A stretch of 16,184 bases of DNA from DALYLB01 sp046154695 (GCA_046154695.1 JBJXFI010000424.1:1-16184); one strand, 5' to 3'. Counted from the stretch's first letter, positions 1 through 8,919 are shown. Notes: a model not told the origin generated them from the letters alone. Made by a program: numbers and translations.

Positions 1-9
1 GGCCTCTAT

Positions 10-1209
10 TCACGCCGAAAAACGGCCGGGAGCGGCGGGAAGTGATGAAGGCGGGGCGGCCTCTCCGCCCGTGAGGGTCGCGCGCACATCGAGCGCGTCC
101 GAATGGCCGTCCCAGCGGAAGAGCACGAGGTCGGCGCGTCGTCCGGGGGCGAGGGCGCCGTGGGTCGTCTGGCGGGCCAGCAGTTCGGCGGGATTGCGGC
201 TCGCCATCCGCACCGCCTCTTCGAGCGTCGCGCCGGAGAAGAGCGCCATGTTGGCGATCGCCTCGCGCATTTCGACCACGGAACCGGCCAGATAGGGCGT
301 CCCCGGCAGGCAGACGCGCCGCTCCGGCGTGACCTCCACCTCGACCCTGCCGAGGCGGTGACGGCCGGGCGGCATTCCCGCGGCGGCGATGGCGTCCGTG
401 ATGAGGATGGTGCGGGCGATCCCCTTACAGCGAAAAAAGCATTTCACGACCGAGGGCGGCAGGTGATGGCCGTCGACGATCAGACTGGCCCAGAGCGCGT
501 CGGTGGCGAGCTGTTCCCAAATGTAGTTCGGGTGGCGGTCGATTCTGGCGTGAGAGCCGTTTCCCAAATGCGTGGAGAGCGTCGCGCCGGCCGCGACTGC
601 ATCCGCGATCTGTTCGGGGCGGGCGGCGGTATGGCCGATGGCGACGACCACGCCGGATCGAACGGCCCGTTCGATGAAACGGCAGCTCTCCGGCCATTCC
701 GGCGAGAGCGTCAGCAGGCGGATCCCGCCGCGGGCGGCGTCCTGCCATCGAGAGAACTCCTCCCAATCGGGCGGCCGCGCATGCTCCCGCGGATGCGCGC
801 CGCGCGGGCCGTCCTCGGTCGAGATGAAGGGCCCCTCCAGGTGAATCCCCAGAGTGGCCGCGGCGAAATCAGGGGATTCCTCCCCGGCGCGAACGAGATT
901 GGCCACGCACCCGGCGATATGGTTCGCGGATTCGGTGATGATCGTCGGGCAGAATGCCGTTACGCCGGTTTGCCGCAATTGCCGCGTCACCGAATCGATC
1001 TGCTCGCTCGTCGTTTCCGTGGCATTGAAATCGATGCCGCCATAACCGTTGATGTGAATATCGATCCACCCGGGCGAGACCCGGCTCTCGCCGTCTCCCA
1101 GGTCGCAGGGGCGCGAAAGGTCGGCGGGCCGCATCTCCGCGATGAGGCTATTGGCCACGATGATGTCCGTGGGCGTTTCGTCCGAACCGATCCTGCCGCG
1201 TATCCTCAT
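10..1209 (-). CDS. nagA: N-acetylglucosamine-6-phosphate deacetylase-like amidohydrolase
   Basis: A 399-aa cytoplasmic amidohydrolase of the NagA family, which removes acetate from GlcNAc-6-phosphate in amino-sugar and cell-wall recycling. Visible motifs are an N-terminal PGWIDIHINGYGG segment (about residues 46-58), GIHLEGPF with metal-ligand Glu125, AIGHT with His193, STHLGNG with His214, and LITDAIAAAG with catalytic Asp272. These spacings closely follow E. coli NagA (Glu131, His195, His216, Asp273). The first metal motif reads H-I-N, so one of the two His of the usual HxH is replaced; E. coli NagA also lacks HxH. The segment after His214 (NGSHARIDRHPNYIWEQL) differs from the enterobacterial HLYNAM form and suggests a separate subfamily. 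The ATG is preceded by GAGAGGG-like purines. No nagB or transporter is in view, so the exact substrate (GlcNAc-6-P or another N-acetyl sugar phosphate) is inferred. The gene is divergent from the next one. Confidence 0.85.
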   Translation of the reverse strand: MRIRGRIGSDETPTDIIVANSLIAEMRPADLSRPCDLGDGESRVSPGWIDIHINGYGGIDFNATETTSEQIDSVTRQLRQTGVTAFCPTIITESANHIAGCVANLVRAGEESPDFAAATLGIHLEGPFISTEDGPRGAHPREHARPPDWEEFSRWQDAARGGIRLLTLSPEWPESCRFIERAVRSGVVVAIGHTAARPEQIADAVAAGATLSTHLGNGSHARIDRHPNYIWEQLATDALWASLIVDGHHLPPSVVKCFFRCKGIARTILITDAIAAAGMPPGRHRLGRVEVEVTPERRVCLPGTPYLAGSVVEMREAIANMALFSGATLEEAVRMASRNPAELLARQTTHGALAPGRRADLVLFRWDGHSDALDVRATLTGGEAAPPSSLPAAPGRFSA

Positions 1210-1260
1210 TCCGATTCTTCCCTCTCACGGTGGGCATTCGCCAATTCCCAAAACGGGCGA

Positions 1261-1269
1261 ACTCTAGCA
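1261..1269 (-). promoter_or_regulatory. Candidate extended -10 for the nagA-like gene
   Basis: On the minus strand the sequence TGC-TAGAGT resembles an extended -10 (TGn plus TAnnnT), about 52 nt upstream of the nagA ATG. No convincing -35 is seen. The assignment is by pattern only. Confidence 0.25.
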
Positions 1270-1301
1270 CAGGTCCATCGCGCCAGACAGCCGGGGCGGT
1301 A

Positions 1302-1307
1302 TATAAT
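1302..1307 (+). promoter_or_regulatory. Candidate -10 box (TATAAT) for the 492-aa exported protein
   Basis: A perfect TATAAT lies 34 nt before the ATG at 1342, inside an otherwise GC-rich divergent intergenic region (1210-1341). I see no good -35 at 16-18 bp upstream. The resulting leader would be about 28 nt and has no clear Shine-Dalgarno sequence. Confidence 0.4.
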
Positions 1308-1341
1308 TCCACGGGCCTCCAGCGCCCCAAATGAAACTGTT

Positions 1342-2820
1342 ATGCCGCAACGGATCACCAAACGAATTCTGTCCGCGCTCCTTTGTGGGTTGTTGCTTCT
1401 GCTCGGTTCGCTTTCCTGCGTCGCCGGGCAGATCGACGATGCCGTCCGGCTCGACGAGCTCCAGCGCTTGCGGGATCAATTGCAGGTGACGTCGTCCCTG
1501 CGCGGGAGCGATGTCGTGGTGGTGATGAATGAGCGGGTCATCGCCGAGGCCGTCCGGAATTTCATCGGCCTTGAGATCGTCCTCTCGAACGGCAGCGTAT
1601 TGCGGGTGACCTCCGTTGAGAGCGAATTGAAGACGGCCGCCGCGCTGGTGAAGATCGGCCTGCAGGCGAAATCGACGGTCACCATCAATCTTCAGCTTTT
1701 CGGCCGCATCAACAGCGGCGAGATCGAGAACGGCGTTTTGCGGCTGCCCTTTCGCATCACGGAGGTGAAGCTCGCGAACGGCCTGTTCTCCTCGCTGCTC
1801 ATCAAGTCGCTTCTCGGCGAGTGGCTGCGGCCGGAGACCTGGAATGACGAGCTGCCTGCGCTCGAACTGCCGCTGGAAATCTCCGAGGCGCTGCGGATCC
1901 CGTCCGGCCGGTACGATGTTCAGGGCGACCTGCCGATGGAGATCACATCCAATGGACTTCAGGCGGAGACGAAACTGACGATCACGTCTCTGTTCGTTCT
2001 GGAAAAGCGCGCGGTACTGGCGCTGCAACTCCAGGGCGCGGAATCCGGCGTGATTCCGGTCTCCTACGGGAGCGCCAATAACCGCGACCCGCGCGCGCTC
2101 GAAGCGGAGATCGAAACGCTCGCCGCGCCGCTCAACGGGAATGCGGACCTTCGGCTCCGGCTGGGGCGGCGTCTGATCGGATCGATCCTCGCGCGGATCG
2201 CCGGCGCCCAGGCTCGCGATTTCGACATCAAGTTGAAACCGGGCCGCGTTCGAACCGAAGAGATCACGGCGATCATCAAGATCACCAATTACACGGATGT
2301 CGAATCGGGCGAGGGGCTCGCCGACATCCGCGAACTCGGCATCGACCGGATCGCCGACGGGCGGATTCATCTTCGCCTCCAGGGACTGGGAGAACTCGAC
2401 ACCCGGCTGCGGGGAAGGGAATACGGCATCCCCTACAATGTCTCGCCTCGCGTAAACTTCGCGATTCAGGATCAGATGCTTCCCCTTCAATTCGTCAGCG
2501 AGGGAGGGCGGCTGCTTCTTCGCGCGGTGGCCGGGACCGCCTTCCCGATGCAGCTCCGATTCACCACCCGCGTCGCCGGCCGCGACATCGGAATTAATCG
2601 GACGATCATTCTCCAGGCGGATCGAATGTTCGATCGAATCGAGCTGCCCTCGTTCTTCGGCCGCGATCTCCCGCTGCCCCGCAGGGTGGAGGTCGATGCC
2701 AATGGCGATTTTCGAGTGACGCAATCCGGGAATTTGAGCTACCTTCTGGGGAATCTTCGAATCATCGCGGGCGATGACTCCCTGGAGATTCTCGCGGATG
2801 TGAAGCTCTCGACGCAGTGA
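1342..2820 (+). CDS. Exported beta-rich protein of unknown function (492 aa)
   Basis: I do not recognise this family. The reading frame is open far upstream, but the start is placed at the ATG at 1342 because a classical signal peptide begins there: basic MPQRITKR, a Leu-rich core (residues 9-24), and a V-A-G/Q cleavage site near residue 29. Cys26 is not in a proper lipobox, so periplasmic export fits better than a lipoprotein. The mature protein alternates short hydrophobic and polar residues throughout, typical of beta sheet, and has no Cys. The first part (residues 50-150) has an R/V-x-N-E-R-V-I-x-E-A start followed by repeated long amphipathic strands. This resembles lipid-binding TULIP/YceB-like proteins, but only weakly. 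It lies 46 bp upstream of two MacB-type permeases on the same strand and could be expressed with them. No obvious Shine-Dalgarno sequence is present. Confidence 0.75.
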   Translation: MPQRITKRILSALLCGLLLLLGSLSCVAGQIDDAVRLDELQRLRDQLQVTSSLRGSDVVVVMNERVIAEAVRNFIGLEIVLSNGSVLRVTSVESELKTAAALVKIGLQAKSTVTINLQLFGRINSGEIENGVLRLPFRITEVKLANGLFSSLLIKSLLGEWLRPETWNDELPALELPLEISEALRIPSGRYDVQGDLPMEITSNGLQAETKLTITSLFVLEKRAVLALQLQGAESGVIPVSYGSANNRDPRALEAEIETLAAPLNGNADLRLRLGRRLIGSILARIAGAQARDFDIKLKPGRVRTEEITAIIKITNYTDVESGEGLADIRELGIDRIADGRIHLRLQGLGELDTRLRGREYGIPYNVSPRVNFAIQDQMLPLQFVSEGGRLLLRAVAGTAFPMQLRFTTRVAGRDIGINRTIILQADRMFDRIELPSFFGRDLPLPRRVEVDANGDFRVTQSGNLSYLLGNLRIIAGDDSLEILADVKLSTQ

Positions 2821-2854
2821 ATTAGTTCGTATCCGGAATCGGGGCGAACCCGTC

Positions 2855-2860
2855 TATTCT
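2855..2860 (+). promoter_or_regulatory. Candidate -10 box implying a leaderless permease mRNA
   Basis: TATTCT lies 6 bp before the ATG at 2867, and the short gap contains no Shine-Dalgarno sequence. If this is a real -10, transcription would begin at or very near the start codon and the mRNA would be leaderless. No strong -35 is visible, and co-transcription from the upstream gene is equally possible. Confidence 0.25.
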
Positions 2861-2866
2861 AAAGTT

Positions 2867-4102
<1,236 letters not shown>

Positions 4103-4104
4103 TG

Positions 4105-4121
4105 GCGGGCAAAGGGCCCGC
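4105..4121 (+). other. Small hairpin between the two permease genes
   Basis: GCGGGC pairs with GCCCGC around a 5-nt loop, just after the stop of permease 1. There is no T tract, so it is not a convincing terminator. It may stabilise or separate the two messages. Confidence 0.3.
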
Positions 4122-4147
4122 GCGCTGGCGGGAGGAGAGAGAGGCTT

Positions 4148-5407
4148 ATGCGAGTGGCGCACACGGAGATTTTCGAAAACCTGAAGATGGCGCTCGACAC
4201 GCTTCGGATGAACAAGATGCGTTCATTCCTGACGGTGCTCGGCGTGGTGATCGGCGTGGTTACGGTGATGTCGATCGCCTCCCTGATCAGCGGCATCGAC
4301 CATGCTGTGACCCAGCAGATCGAGTCGATCGGGACCAATTCGATCTTCATCACGAAGTTCGAGCGCGGCATGCGATTCGGCCGGCCTTCGCGCGAGGAAC
4401 GAATGCGCAAAAGCCTGACGTATGAAGACGCGATCGCCATCGGCCAACTGCCGACGATGGTCATGGCGGCCCCGCTGCTCAACATCACGAATGACTATTT
4501 CGGCCGGAAGATCTCGGTCAAGGGGAACGGCAAGGAGTCGGCGGCTGTTGTGATGCAGGGAACACTGCCGGAGTACGAAAAGGCGGGCATCTGGGTTTTG
4601 CAGGCGGGCCGGTTCTTCACCCGGGAAGAGAACGCGAGCCGCGACGAGGTCTGCGTCGTTGGGGCCTCGATCGCCGATCAATACTTTCCCTTCACCACGC
4701 CGATCGATAAATCCATCGACATCGGCGGCAGGCAGTTCCGCATTGTCGGCGTGCTGGAGAAACGCGAACAGCTCTTCGGCGGCGGCGAGGGCAGCAACGA
4801 CCAGAACAACGTCATCTTCATGCCGTTTACCGTTGCGCTCAAACTGAAGCCCAATGCCGAGGACATCATCATTCTCGCCGTCGCGAAACAGGGAAGCCTG
4901 AAAGCCTCGCTCGACGAGGCGACGGATCTGCTTCGCATTCGCCGTCAGGTGTCGTTCGGCGAGCCGAACAATTTCGGCATCACGACGGCCGAGTCGATGA
5001 TCGAGACCTTCCGTTCCATCACCTTCGGCGTCGCCATCGCCATGATCGCGATCTCTTCCGTCGGATTGATGGTCGGCGGCATCGGGGTGATGAACATCAT
5101 GCTCGTCAGCGTGACCGAACGGACGCGCGAGATCGGCATTCGCAAGGCCATCGGCGGGCGCCGCCGCGACATCCTCTGGCAGTTTCTCATCGAAGCCATG
5201 ACCCTGACCGGCATGGGCGGCCTTATCGGCCTTCTGATCGGATGGCTCATGACGCTGCTCATCAAGCTGATTCTTCCCTCTTATGTGCCTCTATGGGCGC
5301 CGATCGCGGGTTTCGTGTCGAGCGTGGGCATCGGGCTGATCTTCGGGCTCTGGCCCGCCTGGAAGGCCGCGCGCCTCGATCCCATCGTCGCCCTTCGATA
5401 CGAATAG
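4148..5407 (+). CDS. MacB/FtsX-type ABC transporter permease (permease 2)
   Basis: A 419-aa paralogue of the preceding permease with the same architecture. TM1 is about residues 25-48 after NKMRSFLTVLGVVIG, the periplasmic domain spans about 49-287, and the C-terminal helices lie about 292-318, 345-373 and 382-402. The signature GGIGVMNIMLVSVTERTREIGIRKAIGGRR is strongly conserved, more canonical than in permease 1 (which reads GGIVIMNIM). The end AARLDPIVALRYE is typical of the family. The periplasmic insert differs clearly from permease 1, including a basic RFGRPSREERMRKSLTYEDA stretch (about residues 77-96) that I associate with acidobacterial-type permeases. A GGAGG and a GAGG lie upstream of the ATG. 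Two unlike permeases in tandem suggest a heterodimeric exporter whose ATPase is encoded elsewhere; this is inference. Confidence 0.9.
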   Translation: MRVAHTEIFENLKMALDTLRMNKMRSFLTVLGVVIGVVTVMSIASLISGIDHAVTQQIESIGTNSIFITKFERGMRFGRPSREERMRKSLTYEDAIAIGQLPTMVMAAPLLNITNDYFGRKISVKGNGKESAAVVMQGTLPEYEKAGIWVLQAGRFFTREENASRDEVCVVGASIADQYFPFTTPIDKSIDIGGRQFRIVGVLEKREQLFGGGEGSNDQNNVIFMPFTVALKLKPNAEDIIILAVAKQGSLKASLDEATDLLRIRRQVSFGEPNNFGITTAESMIETFRSITFGVAIAMIAISSVGLMVGGIGVMNIMLVSVTERTREIGIRKAIGGRRRDILWQFLIEAMTLTGMGGLIGLLIGWLMTLLIKLILPSYVPLWAPIAGFVSSVGIGLIFGLWPAWKAARLDPIVALRYE

Positions 5408-5420
5408 AACCTGTCGGTTG

Positions 5421-6221
5421 TCATCGTCCGCGGAACGTCGGCTTGCGTTTTTCGTGAAAAGCCGCGATTCCCTCCTTCACATCATCGCAATAGTTGACGA
5501 CCATCGTGCCGAGGGCGGCGTCTTCGAGGGCGTGGTCCATTTCCATGCTCTCCTGCTTGTACATCATCCGTTTGGTGATGCGGACGGCAATGGGGGGCGC
5601 GTCGGCCAATCGAGCGGCCCACTCGCGCGCCGCCTGCATCAGTTCGGCGTCGGGAACGACCTCGGTCACGAGGCCGAGTTCTTGGGCCCGCCGCGCGGGA
5701 TAGACTTCGGAGAGGAGTGACATCCGCAGGGCGTTCTGCAATCCCATGAATTTCGGAAAGAGCCATGCGCCTCCCTCGTCGGGGATGAGCGCGAACTTGA
5801 GGCTCGTGTCGCCGAGTCGCGCGCTCTCCGCCGCGATGCGGAAATCGCAGCAAAGGGCGAGCGTCAGGCCGCCCGCCACGGCGGGGCCGTTCACCGCCGC
5901 GATCGTCGGCTTGTCGAATCGCTGCAGGAAGGCCACCAGCCGGTGCATGTTCTCGCGCATTTCGAGCATCGATTCCATCTTGTGGCCGCGATACCGCGCC
6001 GGATATTGAAAATCGGGGCTGATGTCGCCTCCCGAGCAGAAGCCGCGCCCGGCCCCGGTCAGAATCACCGCGCGGATGCCGTCGTCATCGCGCGCATCTG
6101 CGAGCGCCGCCAGAATCTCGTGGACCATCACTTCGGAATAGGCGTTGAGCTTGTCCGGACGATTGAGCGTGATCGTGGCGACGCGGTCTTCCCTGGCGTA
6201 AAAGATCTGTTTGAAATCCAT
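5421..6221 (-). CDS. Enoyl-CoA hydratase/isomerase family protein (crotonase 1)
   Basis: A 266-aa crotonase-fold enzyme acting on acyl-CoA thioesters. The first oxyanion-hole loop is GRGFCSGGDIS (residues 58-68) and the second is AVAGGLTLALCCDFRIA (114-130). The two catalytic Glu of classical enoyl-CoA hydratase (rat Glu144 and Glu164) are not present at the aligned positions. Instead LIPDEGGAW supplies Asp148 where PaaG (1,2-epoxyphenylacetyl-CoA isomerase) has its catalytic Asp. An isomerase or ring-opening type reaction is therefore likelier than simple hydration; this is inferred from alignment by eye. The ATG at 6221 is chosen because GAGAGGG precedes it and the family N-terminus (RVATITLNRPDKLNA) starts shortly after; the reading frame runs open far upstream through the paralogue. 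It is the second gene of a two-gene operon with a 23-bp gap, and it converges with permease 2 with only 13 bp between the stops. Confidence 0.9.
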   Translation of the reverse strand: MDFKQIFYAREDRVATITLNRPDKLNAYSEVMVHEILAALADARDDDGIRAVILTGAGRGFCSGGDISPDFQYPARYRGHKMESMLEMRENMHRLVAFLQRFDKPTIAAVNGPAVAGGLTLALCCDFRIAAESARLGDTSLKFALIPDEGGAWLFPKFMGLQNALRMSLLSEVYPARRAQELGLVTEVVPDAELMQAAREWAARLADAPPIAVRITKRMMYKQESMEMDHALEDAALGTMVVNYCDDVKEGIAAFHEKRKPTFRGR

Positions 6222-6244
6222 GACATCCCTCTCGTCTTTGGGAA

Positions 6245-7039
6245 TCACTTTCCGGTGAACACCGGCGGGCGTTTTTCCATGAAGGCGCGGACGCCCTCCT
6301 TGTGATCCTCGGTCATGCCGCAGCGCAGATGGGTTTCGGCTTCGCGGTCGAGGAGCGTTCGGAAATCCGTGCTCATCGCCAGATTGACATTGGCCTTCAT
6401 GTAGCGGTAGCTCGTCAGGGGTCCGTGCGCGATGCGCGATGCGATCTCGGCGGCCTCCGCGGCCAGGGCATCGTGCGCGATGACCCGGTTGACGAGATTC
6501 AGTCGATGGGCTTCGCGCGCGTCGAGGACCTCGCCCAGAAAGAAGAGCTCCTTCGCCTTCGCCGCGCCGACCATGCGGGCCAGCAGCCAGGTGGTGCCGA
6601 AATCGCCGCCAAAGCCCACCTTCGCGTAAGCCGTCCCGAATTTGGCCTGATCCGAGCAGAGCCGCAGGTCGCAGGCCAGCGACACCCCGAGCCCGGCGCC
6701 CATCGCGAATCCATTGACGGCGGCAATCGTGACCTTCGGCATGTTGTAGAGCAGCCACGAGAGCTCCTGCGCATGACGCAACCCGTCGATCTGCTCTTCC
6801 AGCGTCTGCGGCGCGTCGCCATCGCGCGCCATCATCGACACATCGCCTCCCGCGCAGAACGCGCGGCCCGTTCCGGTCAGAACGATCGCTCCCACCTCCG
6901 TATCGCTCCCCCACCGCTTCAAACAATCGATGGACTGAAAGATCAGCTCCCGGCTCAGGGCATTGAGCTTGTCGGGGCGGTTGAATTGCAGTGTGGCGAC
7001 CCGGTCTTCAACCCGGGTCAGGATCACTTCCTCGGACAT
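6245..7039 (-). CDS. Enoyl-CoA hydratase/isomerase family protein (crotonase 2)
   Basis: A 264-aa crotonase-fold paralogue of the downstream gene. The CoA and oxyanion motifs are RPDKLNALS (21-29), GRAFCAGGDVS (58-68) and GAGLGVSLACDLRL (114-127). As in its neighbour, the canonical hydratase Glu pair is missing (Gly and Tyr at the aligned sites). Asp146 in the GFGGDFGTTW segment aligns with the PaaG Asp and with the Asp145 nucleophile region of 4-chlorobenzoyl-CoA dehalogenase. The exact substrate cannot be read from sequence. The start is well supported: AGGGAGG sits about 9 nt upstream of the ATG, and a sigma-70-like promoter lies 66 bp upstream. It is the first gene of the operon. The two paralogues share the PxFxGK/R tail (PPVFTGK and PTFRGR), which suggests duplication within this lineage or specialised tandem steps in one pathway. 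Confidence 0.9.
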   Translation of the reverse strand: MSEEVILTRVEDRVATLQFNRPDKLNALSRELIFQSIDCLKRWGSDTEVGAIVLTGTGRAFCAGGDVSMMARDGDAPQTLEEQIDGLRHAQELSWLLYNMPKVTIAAVNGFAMGAGLGVSLACDLRLCSDQAKFGTAYAKVGFGGDFGTTWLLARMVGAAKAKELFFLGEVLDAREAHRLNLVNRVIAHDALAAEAAEIASRIAHGPLTSYRYMKANVNLAMSTDFRTLLDREAETHLRCGMTEDHKEGVRAFMEKRPPVFTGK

Positions 7040-7104
7040 TGCACTGGTCCTCCCTTGCTTGGGCTCTGTTTCAGCCGTGATTAAATTCCGCCTCGGACCG
7101 GAAC

Positions 7105-7133
7105 AAACTAGTCGCCCCTCCGTCTAAAATCAA
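7105..7133 (-). promoter_or_regulatory. Sigma-70-like promoter for the crotonase operon
   Basis: On the minus strand a -35 TTGATT (7133-7128) is followed after exactly 17 bp by a -10 TAGTTT (7110-7105). It lies about 65 bp upstream of the ATG at 7039 and points into the two-gene crotonase operon. Confidence 0.5.
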
Positions 7134-7261
7134 TGGCCTGCCGGTAAACCTCCCGGAACCATGCCCATCTACAGGCGCGGGCAAGATCGATCATTCATAT
7201 CGTTCTAAATTCGCATGCTCGATTCGCATGGGATTCGGCGGCGCGTCATCGTTGAAAATTA
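7134..7261. other. Non-coding part of the 387-bp divergent intergenic region, with a short direct repeat
   Basis: The region 7040-7426 between the divergent crotonase operon and the SH3 gene has no credible gene. Besides the two promoter candidates it holds a direct repeat of ATTCGCATG at 7209-7217 and 7222-7230 (13-bp period), which could be a regulator site. I see no tRNA or riboswitch in it. Confidence 0.35.
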
Positions 7262-7294
7262 TTGAACAAAAAGCGGGATGGAGTGTGTTACTAT
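7262..7294 (+). promoter_or_regulatory. Candidate extended -10 promoter for the SH3-domain gene
   Basis: TGT-TACTAT (7286-7294) is a good extended -10, with a possible -35 TTGAAC at 7262-7267. The spacing (21 bp) is long, but an extended -10 tolerates a weak -35. It lies about 130 nt upstream of the ATG, leaving a long C-rich leader. Confidence 0.35.
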
Positions 7295-7426
7295 TCGGTC
7301 ATCCAAAAAACAAAAAGCGTGGAACAAAAGACACGACAAGACCGGAGCCGCCCCCCTTACGACTCAATCCCCCCAACATAGACAATCGATCCATTTCATG
7401 GACCGTCATGGAGAAAGGAGTGAGCC

Positions 7427-7912
7427 ATGTCACGAGGAATGACCGGTGCCGTTCCGAGGGGACGCCGCATTCGATATACCAACTGGAATCCGTACGACCA
7501 TCCGCCGGAATATTACGAAGTTCCCGAGATGGAGGCGGTTCCGCTCCCGGCGAGAGCGCAGGGACAGTCGCAGGGAAACAGCACGCTCGTCGCATTGTTG
7601 TTTTTAATGGTTCTTGCTCTGGCGGGATGGATCGCGTGGAAGACGTATCGTGAGAGCCCCCCGACCGTCAGGCCGGGGATCACTTCCACGGCGACCCCCG
7701 TCGAGCGCTGGATCAACGCGGATAACGTCAACCTCCGCGCGCAGCCGGATGAGAGATCGCGTATCCTGAATACGCTTCCGCGCAATACGCGCGTCGTGCT
7801 GCTCGGGGAGTATCAGACGGAGCCGGATGGCACGACATGGGCCAAGGTTCGTGTCCAGGCGGGAACCTCCGCCGTTCAGGATGGCTGGGTCACGTACCGG
7901 TTTCTCAATTGA
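7427..7912 (+). CDS. Single-pass membrane protein with C-terminal bacterial SH3 domain
   Basis: A 161-aa protein with three visible parts: a Pro/Tyr/Arg-rich N-terminal tail (1-50, likely cytoplasmic), one transmembrane helix (about 53-73, LVALLFLMVLALAGWIAWK), and a C-terminal bacterial SH3 (SH3_3-like) domain (about 98-160). The domain has the hallmark NVNLRAQPDERSRILNTLPRNTRVVLL and ends with DGWVTYRFLN, matching the usual GWV closing strand. The domain should sit in the periplasm, where such domains often bind peptidoglycan or protein ligands; no enzyme domain is present. The ATG has an excellent AAAGGAG Shine-Dalgarno sequence 6 nt upstream. Met5 is an alternative start but has no better ribosome-binding site. 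The gene stands alone, ends in a long hairpin, and converges on the lipase gene. The specific role is unknown. Confidence 0.85.
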   Translation: MSRGMTGAVPRGRRIRYTNWNPYDHPPEYYEVPEMEAVPLPARAQGQSQGNSTLVALLFLMVLALAGWIAWKTYRESPPTVRPGITSTATPVERWINADNVNLRAQPDERSRILNTLPRNTRVVLLGEYQTEPDGTTWAKVRVQAGTSAVQDGWVTYRFLN

Positions 7913-7918
7913 GAGATT

Positions 7919-7949
7919 CCGGTGAGCGCGCGGCGGGCGCGCTCACCGG
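7919..7949. terminator. Long perfect hairpin between convergent genes
   Basis: A perfect 13-bp stem CCGGTGAGCGCGC / GCGCGCTCACCGG encloses a 5-nt loop, 6 bp after the SH3 gene stop and 7 bp before the stop of the convergent hydrolase gene. It lacks a long T tract, so it may act as a bidirectional, partly intrinsic terminator or an mRNA-end stabiliser. Confidence 0.6.
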
Positions 7950-7956
7950 TCCTCGA

Positions 7957-8919
7957 TTACGCCGCTCTCGCGAGCATTCTCACCGCCTCAAGCCATTCCA
8001 CAAAATCCGTCATCACCTGCTCCCGATTGAGTTCATTCAACGTCTCGTGCCGGGCGAAGGGATAGATCTTGTAGCTGATGTTCTTCAATCCGACGTCGCG
8101 ATAGGCGCGGGCGAGGGCTTCGCATCCGCGGGCATTCTCGTTCACCGGATCGTCGCCGCCCGAGAAAATGTAGATGGGCAGATCGGTGCGAATGCGCCTT
8201 CGGTTGGCGGTTTTGGCGATTTCAGGGATCGCCGAGAGAAAGTCGCACCAGAACTGGGTCGACGCAATGAAGCCGCATATCGAATCGGCGATATAACGAT
8301 CGACTTCGCGCTCATCGCGCGAGAGCCAGTCGAAGGCCGTGCGATTGGGCGCGAATGGCTTGTTGAAGTTGTCGAAGGAGAGGCTGTTGATGAGGTTGCT
8401 GCGGCCGCGCCGTCCCAGCCGCAGGCGCTCGATCCGGGCAAGGAGTTTGCCGAGGCGCGCGAGCGGAGAGACCGTCCCGCTGGCGCCGGACATCACGACG
8501 GCGTCGAAGAGGTCGGGGCGATCGGCGGACCCGGGCGCCATGCAAATCGCCTGTTGCGCCATCGTCGATCCCATGCTGTGCCCGAAGAGCGTCAGGCGAA
8601 GGCTGGGATTCTCGCGCTTCTCCGCGGCGCAAAGCTCGATCAGATCCCTCACCATCCGGTTCCAGCAATCCCGTTCGCCGCAAAATCCGAGGTCCTCGTT
8701 GCTTCCCGCCGTCCTGCCGTGGCCGCGATGATCGTTGGCATAGACCAGATAGCCCTGCGCGGTCAATTCCTCGGCCAGCCGTTCATACCTCCCCGCATGC
8801 TCCGCCAACCCGTGCGCGATATGGACGACTCCCTTTCCGATGCCCACCTCCGGCCGCCACCGATAAACGAAGAGCCGCGCGCCGTCGGTCGCGGTGAAAG
8901 TGAAATGATCATGTCTCAT
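7957..8919 (-). CDS. Alpha/beta hydrolase, monoacylglycerol lipase-like
   Basis: A 320-aa Hydrolase_4 (serine aminopeptidase S33/monoacylglycerol lipase type) enzyme. The oxyanion segment is HIAHGLAEHAGRY (33-45), with YANDHRGHGRT (60-70) typical of the MAGL family. The nucleophile elbow is GHSMGS with Ser115, the acid is probably Asp257 in SGGDDPV, and the base is His291 in FARHETLNE. All catalytic residues are present and the length is normal. No signal peptide is seen, so it should act in the cytoplasm or at the inner face of the membrane. The start at 8919 overlaps the stop of the lysoplasmalogenase-like gene as ATGA, so translation is coupled. This pairing suggests that the two enzymes work in one lipid-remodelling route, splitting acyl esters and vinyl-ether lysolipids. 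The open frame extends upstream past 8919, but the extension is not protein-like. Confidence 0.88.
   Translation of the reverse strand: MRHDHFTFTATDGARLFVYRWRPEVGIGKGVVHIAHGLAEHAGRYERLAEELTAQGYLVYANDHRGHGRTAGSNEDLGFCGERDCWNRMVRDLIELCAAEKRENPSLRLTLFGHSMGSTMAQQAICMAPGSADRPDLFDAVVMSGASGTVSPLARLGKLLARIERLRLGRRGRSNLINSLSFDNFNKPFAPNRTAFDWLSRDEREVDRYIADSICGFIASTQFWCDFLSAIPEIAKTANRRRIRTDLPIYIFSGGDDPVNENARGCEALARAYRDVGLKNISYKIYPFARHETLNELNREQVMTDFVEWLEAVRMLARAA

Noticed and set aside
103..1341. Upstream extension of the 492-aa protein frame from 103
   Set aside because: It runs antisense to the complete nagA-like gene and is low-complexity and GC-driven; the signal peptide starts at 1342.
1264..2724. 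Long minus-strand open frame of 486 codons
   Set aside because: It is a shadow of the 492-aa exported protein: charge-rich, no domain, no ribosome-binding site; the plus strand has a signal peptide and regular beta pattern.
7040..7426. tRNA, small RNA or riboswitch in the long intergenic region
   Set aside because: No cloverleaf, T-loop motif or known aptamer pattern could be seen; only promoter-like boxes and a short direct repeat.
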